A stretch of 55,316 nucleotides of DNA from an uncultured Clostridia bacterium (GTDB taxonomy: Bacteria > Bacillota > Clostridia > Christensenellales > Pumilibacteraceae). Location: assembly GCA_944363615.1 (NCBI GenBank), contig CALVUQ010000009.1:1-55316 (forward strand), written 5' to 3'. A program made the translations under genes and the position numbers. The notes beneath the pieces were generated by a model. That model did no database searches, was not told the origin of the DNA, and worked only from the letters and a program-made list of their open reading frames with translations. Shown here one piece after another: positions 52,584 through 55,316 of this stretch (its first letter is position 1; each line of letters starts with the position of its first letter).

Positions 52584-52612
52584 TTGCATTTTTAATTCCG
52601 ATATACTATAAT
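52584..52612 (+). promoter_or_regulatory. SigA promoter of the sugar kinase gene
   Basis: TTGCAT (52584-52589), 17-bp spacer, TATAAT (52607-52612); divergent from the rdgB promoter. Confidence 0.85.
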
Positions 52613-52646
52613 AAAACCAATAAAAAAACATCAGGAGTATTGTCAA

Positions 52647-53666
52647 ATGAAAGTTGTTACTTTCGGAGAGTTGATGCTCAGGCTTCAACCGGAAAACTAT
52701 CTCAGATTTTTGCAGTGTGAAAGATTCGAAGCCACTTTCGGCGGCGGAGAAGCTAACGTTGCCGTTTCGCTTGCCAATTACGGAGTGGATGTCGCGTTCG
52801 TCAGCAAATTCCCTAAGCACGAAATAGGGCAGATGGCGGTTAACTCTTTGCGCAGATTCGGCGTTAACACCTCTTTTATAGCGCGCGGCGGAGATCGCTT
52901 GGGTATTTACTATTGCGAAAAAGGCGCCTCCCAGCGTCCCAGCAAGGTCATCTACGACCGTGCGGGCAGCGCTATCGCTACTGCCGATAAATCGGATTTC
53001 GATTGGGATAAAATCTTCGAGGGGGTTGATTGGTTCCATTTTACGGGCATTACTCCCGCGCTTAACGACAATGTTGCCGCTATTTGCGAAGACGCTCTTA
53101 AAGCCGCAAAAAAACACGGAGTCACCGTTTCGTGCGATCTTAACTACCGCAACAAGCTTTGGACCAAGGAAAAAGCCCGCGCCGTCATGACCGGACTTAT
53201 GAAATACGTGGACGTTTGCATCGCCAACGAAGAGGACGCTTCCGACGTGTTCGGCATCAAAGCGGATAATACCGACATTACCGGCGGCAAACTTTCGCAT
53301 GAAGGCTATAAAAGCGTCGCGGAAAAACTGGTCGCTCAGTTCGGTTTCAAATACGTCGCAATTACCTTAAGGGGCAGCATTTCCGCAAACGACAACAACT
53401 GGGCGGGCATGCTTTACGACGGAAAGCAATGCTATTTCTCTAAAAATTATCTTATTCATATCGTGGACAGAGTGGGCGGAGGCGACAGTTTCGGCGGCGG
53501 ACTTATTTACGCTATGCTCAATAAGTTCGAACCTCAGGCTGTTATCGAATTCGCCGTTGCCGCAAGTTGCCTTAAACACAGCATTTCCGGCGATTACAAC
53601 ATGGTTTCGGTGGACGAGGTCAAAAAACTTGCGGGCGGAGACGGATCCGGCAGAGTTCAAAGATAA
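52647..53666 (+). CDS. kdgK: PfkB-family sugar kinase, probably 2-keto-3-deoxygluconate kinase
   Basis: 339 aa. Starts VVTFGELMLRLQPENYLRF with the sugar-binding FGGGEANVAVSLANYG, and ends with the PfkB signature 2 DRVGGGDSFGGGL holding the catalytic Asp. KDG kinases share the GELMLR and NYRNKLW features; a 2-dehydro-3-deoxy sugar is likely but fructose or other sugars cannot be excluded. CAGGAG precedes the ATG. It stands alone, with no Entner-Doudoroff or pectin genes nearby in the window. Confidence 0.88.
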   Translation: MKVVTFGELMLRLQPENYLRFLQCERFEATFGGGEANVAVSLANYGVDVAFVSKFPKHEIGQMAVNSLRRFGVNTSFIARGGDRLGIYYCEKGASQRPSKVIYDRAGSAIATADKSDFDWDKIFEGVDWFHFTGITPALNDNVAAICEDALKAAKKHGVTVSCDLNYRNKLWTKEKARAVMTGLMKYVDVCIANEEDASDVFGIKADNTDITGGKLSHEGYKSVAEKLVAQFGFKYVAITLRGSISANDNNWAGMLYDGKQCYFSKNYLIHIVDRVGGGDSFGGGLIYAMLNKFEPQAVIEFAVAASCLKHSISGDYNMVSVDEVKKLAGGDGSGRVQR

Positions 53667-53812
53667 TTTTTTCCGTAATATCATGCGGCTGTATTAAGGT
53701 TGACTTTCTTAGGACGATAGAATTTTTATAGGAAATCGCAGCTTTACTTATTCGATTATATCCAGACTATAAGAATTTGTATATTCGGGAAAATAATTAT
53801 TCAGCGTTTTGT

Positions 53813-53857
53813 TCGGGCGGGAAGGGTATCGGAAATCCAACCCGCCCGATATTTTTA
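53813..53857 (+). terminator. Terminator after the sugar kinase
   Basis: TCGGGCGGG pairs with CCCGCCCGA across a 19-nt loop, followed by TATTTTTA. It lies 147 bp after the kinase stop; the stretch between and up to 53960 shows nothing else. Confidence 0.8.
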
Positions 53858-53963
53858 TCCTTTTACGAGGCCTTTAATTTTGTGCCGCAACGATTATGCT
53901 GTAACGTAATTTTATGCGATAATTTTATTCGGTAAAAAAATTTAAAAAGACAGTGAAAAATAT

Positions 53964-53992
53964 TTGACTTTTTTTTCTGTTTATTATATACT
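53964..53992 (+). promoter_or_regulatory. SigA promoter of the Leu-Gly-Lys tRNA operon
   Basis: TTGACT (53964-53969), 17-bp spacer, TATACT (53987-53992); start near 53999, just upstream of tRNA-Leu. Confidence 0.85.
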
Positions 53993-54020
53993 CAATAAGC
54001 GTCGTGAATGAATGCGGTTT

Positions 54021-54103
54021 GCGGATGTGGCGGAATGGCAGACGCGCTAGCCTTAGGAGCTAGTGTCCTCGACGTGGGGGTTCAAGTCCCTTCATCCGCA
54101 CCA
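54021..54103 (+). tRNA. tRNA-Leu (anticodon TAG)
   Basis: 83 nt with long variable arm and encoded CCA; anticodon stem CTAGC/GCTAG with loop CTTAGGA; acceptor GCGGATG/CATCCGC. Confidence 0.95.
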
Positions 54104-54122
54104 AATGTTTATTATCACTTAT

Positions 54123-54197
<75 letters not shown>

Positions 54198-54272
54198 ACA
54201 ATTAAGACGCATGAAAAACTGCGTCTTATATATTGAAAAAAAGTCCGTTGCAGAATCTGCGCGGACATATGC

Positions 54273-54348
54273 GGACGATTAGCTCAGTTGGTAGAGCAAC
54301 TGACTCTTAATCAGTGGGTCCGGGGTTCGAGCCCCCGATCGTCCACCA
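54273..54348 (+). tRNA. tRNA-Lys (anticodon CTT)
   Basis: 76 nt with CCA; acceptor GGACGAT/ATCGTCC, anticodon loop CTCTTAA on stem ACTGA/TCAGT. Its 3' half and terminator are repeated 132 bp downstream. Confidence 0.96.
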
Positions 54349-54354
54349 AAAAGC

Positions 54355-54385
54355 AAAACACCGAAGTAAATCGGTGTTTTTTTTT
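54355..54385 (+). terminator. Terminator after tRNA-Lys
   Basis: AAAACACCGA pairs with TCGGTGTTTT and continues in a run of nine T. An identical copy follows tRNA debris at 54487-54516. Confidence 0.92.
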
Positions 54386-54480
54386 AGTTGTAAAGAGTAA
54401 AAACTCTTAATACTATCGTGGCGGCGCATAAGCGCGGCTAGCAGTTTGGGTCCGGGGTTCGAGCCCCCGATCGTCCACCA
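54386..54480 (+). pseudogene. Degenerate second tRNA-Lys copy with a 30-nt insertion
   Basis: Anticodon-loop sequence ACTCTTAAT (54403-54411) and CAGT (54442-54445) recur, as in the intact tRNA-Lys, but are split by 30 nt with a GCGC...GCGC hairpin (54412-54441). The 3' half (54447-54480) is identical to the real gene, while the 5' acceptor and D-arm are lost. It cannot fold as a tRNA. Confidence 0.7.
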
Positions 54481-54559
54481 AAAAGCAAAACACCGAAGTA
54501 AATCGGTGTTTTTTTTGTTGTAAATAAATTTGCTTAACTAAATATGTTGAACTGTATAC

Positions 54560-54585
54560 GGACGTGTGGTGTAGTTGGGTTAACA
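54560..54585 (+). pseudogene. 5' half of a tRNA, truncated
   Basis: GGACGTGTGGTGTAGTTGG and TTAACA look like an acceptor strand plus D-arm of a tRNA, but no anticodon or T-arm follows, and the sequence turns AT-rich at once. The amino acid cannot be told. Confidence 0.45.
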
Positions 54586-54611
54586 ATGTTTATTTAATTT
54601 TAAAAAGGGTA

Positions 54612-54640
54612 TTGACAGTTAAAATATTTTATTTTAAAAT
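54612..54640 (+). promoter_or_regulatory. SigA promoter of the orphan gene
   Basis: TTGACA (54612-54617), 17-bp spacer, TAAAAT (54635-54640); leader of about 110 nt with no recognised structure. Confidence 0.8.
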
Positions 54641-54757
54641 ATAATTGATAGAAAATGTATTTGCGCAATGATGAAAATATATATAATGAATTTAACTCAT
54701 ATCGCTTGCAACAGGCGAGTAATGTTAAATTCAGATAAATTAAACTGAGGTGAGTAT

Positions 54758-55048
54758 ATGCAAGATATAAAATATTTTAAAGGCGATATTTTTAAGGAGG
54801 AGCTTAAGCATATTGCCTATAAAGGGATTATGGACGAAGTGTTTGATTATATAGATTGTTTGAAGCAGTATTTGGCATTGTGGCAGCTTGATAAACCGTG
54901 GAAGGGTTATCAGGTATATGCACCTTATTTTTACAAAACCGCTCCGATTATAGGGTTGCCGTATGTGGTGTTGGTTAAAGACGGTAAAGCAAGATTATCC
55001 ACGGATGAAGAAAGCTTGGAGTATCTGAATTTTGTCAATAATGATTGA
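54758..55048 (+). CDS. Small orphan protein, unrecognised
   Basis: 96 aa, soluble, no signal or membrane segment. Starts MQDIKYFKGDIFKEELKHIAYKG and is rich in aromatic residues and Lys. AT-rich codon use differs from core genes and fits horizontal gain next to broken tRNAs. GAGGTGA precedes the ATG. Family not recognised. Confidence 0.65.
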   Translation: MQDIKYFKGDIFKEELKHIAYKGIMDEVFDYIDCLKQYLALWQLDKPWKGYQVYAPYFYKTAPIIGLPYVVLVKDGKARLSTDEESLEYLNFVNND

Positions 55049-55096
55049 GTTAAGAAATTGAAGTTATAGACCACATCCAGAATAAGCAAGACAATT

Positions 55097-55130
55097 AAGT
55101 CGCCAAATTCCTTATTGGTGACTTTTATTT
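55097..55130 (+). terminator. Terminator after the orphan gene
   Basis: AAGTCGCCAA pairs with TTGGTGACTT (one G-U) and continues in TTATTTT. Confidence 0.8.
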
Positions 55131-55224
55131 TAGAAACATTAAATAAACCGAAAATGTAAATTTATTGTTGATGTAATTGCGGAAAAAACTTATAAAATAA
55201 ATTGAAAAATTTTGTCGTTTCCGC

Positions 55225-55316
55225 TTGACATAAATAAAGGGATATGGTAATATATACAAGCTGTCCCGCGAAAGGGAACAGCGCGGCACATTGACAAGAG
55301 AATAGGAAAGTAAAAG
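55225..55316 (+). promoter_or_regulatory. Strong SigA promoter and structured leader, possibly of an rRNA operon
   Basis: TTGACA (55225-55230), 17-bp spacer, TAATAT (55248-55253). The leader has a CTGTCCC/GGGAACAG hairpin and then ATTGACAAGAGAATAGG, which resembles leader or spacer sequences of Firmicutes rRNA operons. No ORF starts before the window ends. The rRNA idea is inference. Confidence 0.55.

Larger units (their letters stand above)
54315..54516. repeat. 70-bp direct repeat: tRNA-Lys 3' part plus terminator
   Basis: The stretch 54315-54384 (variable loop, T-arm, acceptor 3' strand, CCA and terminator) is repeated without change at 54447-54516. The 62 bp between the copies are not repeated apart from the short ACTCTTAAT and CAGT blocks. 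Confidence 0.95.

Overview
The window reads as a chromosomal segment of an anaerobic, endospore-forming member of the Clostridia. It carries spoIIGA, sigE, sigG, a YlmC/YmxH protein, spoIVA and a SpoVD-like transpeptidase. MurE has the DNPR motif of meso-diaminopimelate ligases, so the wall is of the DAP type. Ferrous-iron uptake (FeoAB) fits an anaerobic life. I cannot name a genus; an uncultured gut-type lineage is a guess from gene order and codon style. Most genes are core genes on the + strand. The stretches at about 48.4-50.8 kb and after 54.35 kb are more AT-rich and hold small, broken or orphan genes.

Layout. 0-8.7 kb: ribosome-associated and ATP-dependent protein quality control (rqcH divergent from tig-clpP-clpX, then lon-engB). 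8.7-11 kb: an unrecognised Cys-containing protein, a metallophosphoesterase and a TIM-barrel protein. 11-20.2 kb: the first half of a division and cell-wall cluster (mraZ-rsmH-ftsL-PBP-murE-mraY-murD-ftsW) behind a promoter with MraZ-type boxes. 20-25.4 kb: a TPP-riboswitch thiT gene convergent with and overlapping ftsW, two membrane proteins, and serC-serA. 25.6-31.1 kb: two long, unrecognised coiled-coil proteins and an MntP/YtaF-like protein. 31.3-36.3 kb: the second half of the division cluster (murA-ftsQ-ftsA-ftsZ). 36.5-40.2 kb: the mother-cell/forespore sigma region, with sigG inverted and carrying its own sigma-F-like promoter, then ylmC and nrdR. 40.2-48.3 kb: feoAB, a cyclophilin-like protein, a membrane protein, der, plsY and spoIVA. 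48.4-50.4 kb: a small accessory patch with a frameshifted DUF5131 gene. 50.8-54.4 kb: tRNA clusters around yfcE-rdgB and a PfkB sugar kinase. 54.4-55.3 kb: tRNA debris, an orphan gene, and a strong promoter with a leader that may start an rRNA operon just outside the window.

Regulation stands out. Vegetative promoters are close to consensus, nearly all with 17-bp spacing. At least four genes (a metallophosphoesterase, a membrane protein, spoIIGA and der) and one short upstream ORF have the -10 box only 6-7 nt before the start codon and no Shine-Dalgarno sequence, so they should be translated from leaderless mRNAs, while the other genes have good Shine-Dalgarno sequences. The rqcH and tig promoters are back to back with mirror-image -35 boxes. 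The best candidates for undescribed biology are the coiled-coil pair behind a leaderless upstream ORF, the recurrent leaderless geometry, and the Cys-containing protein at 8.8 kb.
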